Source: an uncultured Clostridia bacterium
GTDB taxonomy: Bacteria > Bacillota > Clostridia > Christensenellales > UBA1242
Direction: 5' to 3'
DNA: 39,033 bases
Assembly (NCBI GenBank): GCA_947625165.1
Contig: CANQNH010000006.1
Location: 1 to 39,033, forward strand
The position numbers were made by a program, and so were the translations under genes. Below the pieces are notes generated by a model, which was not told where the DNA came from, ran no database searches, and was given only the letters and a program-made list of their open reading frames with translations. Of this stretch, positions 38,514-39,033 are shown piece by piece; the first letter of the stretch is position 1; each line of letters begins with the position of its first letter.

Positions 38514-39033
38514 GATAAAGCTACAAAGAGCATATAGGGGATGCCTTGGCACTAGGCGCCGATGAAGGACGTGATAAGCTGCGATAAGCTGCGGTGAGGT
38601 GCACATAACCTGTGACCCGCAGATTTCCGAATGTGGAAACACGCACTGTTAATACGGTGGCATCATTACATCAATTCATAGTGTAATGAGGGGAACCCGC
38701 TGAACTGAAACATCTAAGTAAGCGGAGGAAAAGAAAGTAAACAAACGATTGTGGGAGTAGTGGCGAGCGAAACTGCACGAGCCCAAACCAGAGGTAGAAA
38801 TACCTTTGGGGTTTAGGATTGACAACATAGACCGTGAAAGGTAGGTGAAGATTTCTGGAAAGTTGCACAACAAAGGGTAATAGTCCCGTAACCGAAATCT
38901 GACACGGCTTAGTCAAATTCCAGAGTAGCACAGGACACGTGAAATCCGGTGTGAAGACGCGAGGACCATCTCGTAAGGCTAAATACGACCTAGTGACCGA
39001 TAGCGAATAGTACCGTGAGGGAACGGTGAAAAG
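38514..39033 (+). rRNA. 23S ribosomal RNA, 5' part (runs off window end)
   Basis: GATAAAGCTACAAAGAGCATATAGGGGATGCCTTGGCACTAGGCGCCGATGAAGGACGTG...GATTTCCGAATG matches the conserved 5' end of bacterial 23S; 5' boundary approximate. Confidence 0.95.

Noticed and set aside
38364-38931. Minus-strand ORFs (65-92 aa)
   Set aside because: Antisense to the 23S rRNA and its leader.
1-39033. CRISPR array, tRNA genes, transposases or prophage genes
   Set aside because: None seen: no regularly spaced repeats with unique spacers, no recognisable tRNA cloverleaf, no transposase or integrase motifs in the ORFs.

Overview
Low-GC Firmicutes/Clostridia-type chromosomal window, inferred from gene content, codon usage and SigA-like promoters. 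Left to right it carries: spmB (partial) and spmA on the minus strand; tatD-rsmA/ksgA; a small DUF6774-like ORF (minus); the heat-shock operon (SigA promoter + CIRCE, hrcA-grpE-dnaK-...-dnaJ), interrupted between dnaK and dnaJ by a 167-bp tandem duplication, a DUF6879-family gene and an isochorismatase-like hydrolase; pgk-tpiA; dnaX-ybaB-recR; argS; small ORFs including an orphan HicB-like protein; rpmG-secE-nusG-rplK-rplA; two convergent large surface proteins (1485 aa on +, 2834 aa on -); three uncharacterised genes; and the 5' end of a 23S rRNA gene with its own promoter/leader and no 16S upstream. The most notable observations are: (1) GrpE with an N-terminal extension carrying 25 Cys, metallothionein-like; (2) dnaX with an A9 tract forming an A-AAA-AAC slippery heptamer directly followed by TGA, with the -1 frame continuing into a DnaX C-terminal-like domain; (3) a C9 homopolymer inside the -35/-10 spacer of a membrane-anchored protein gene, a candidate phase-variable promoter; (4) an intrinsic terminator whose loop contains the -35 box of the next gene; (5) an apparently unlinked 23S rRNA gene; (6) insertion of DUF6879 plus hydrolase in the dnaK-dnaJ interval next to a structured tandem repeat. 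All family calls are from reading sequence motifs; no database search was run.
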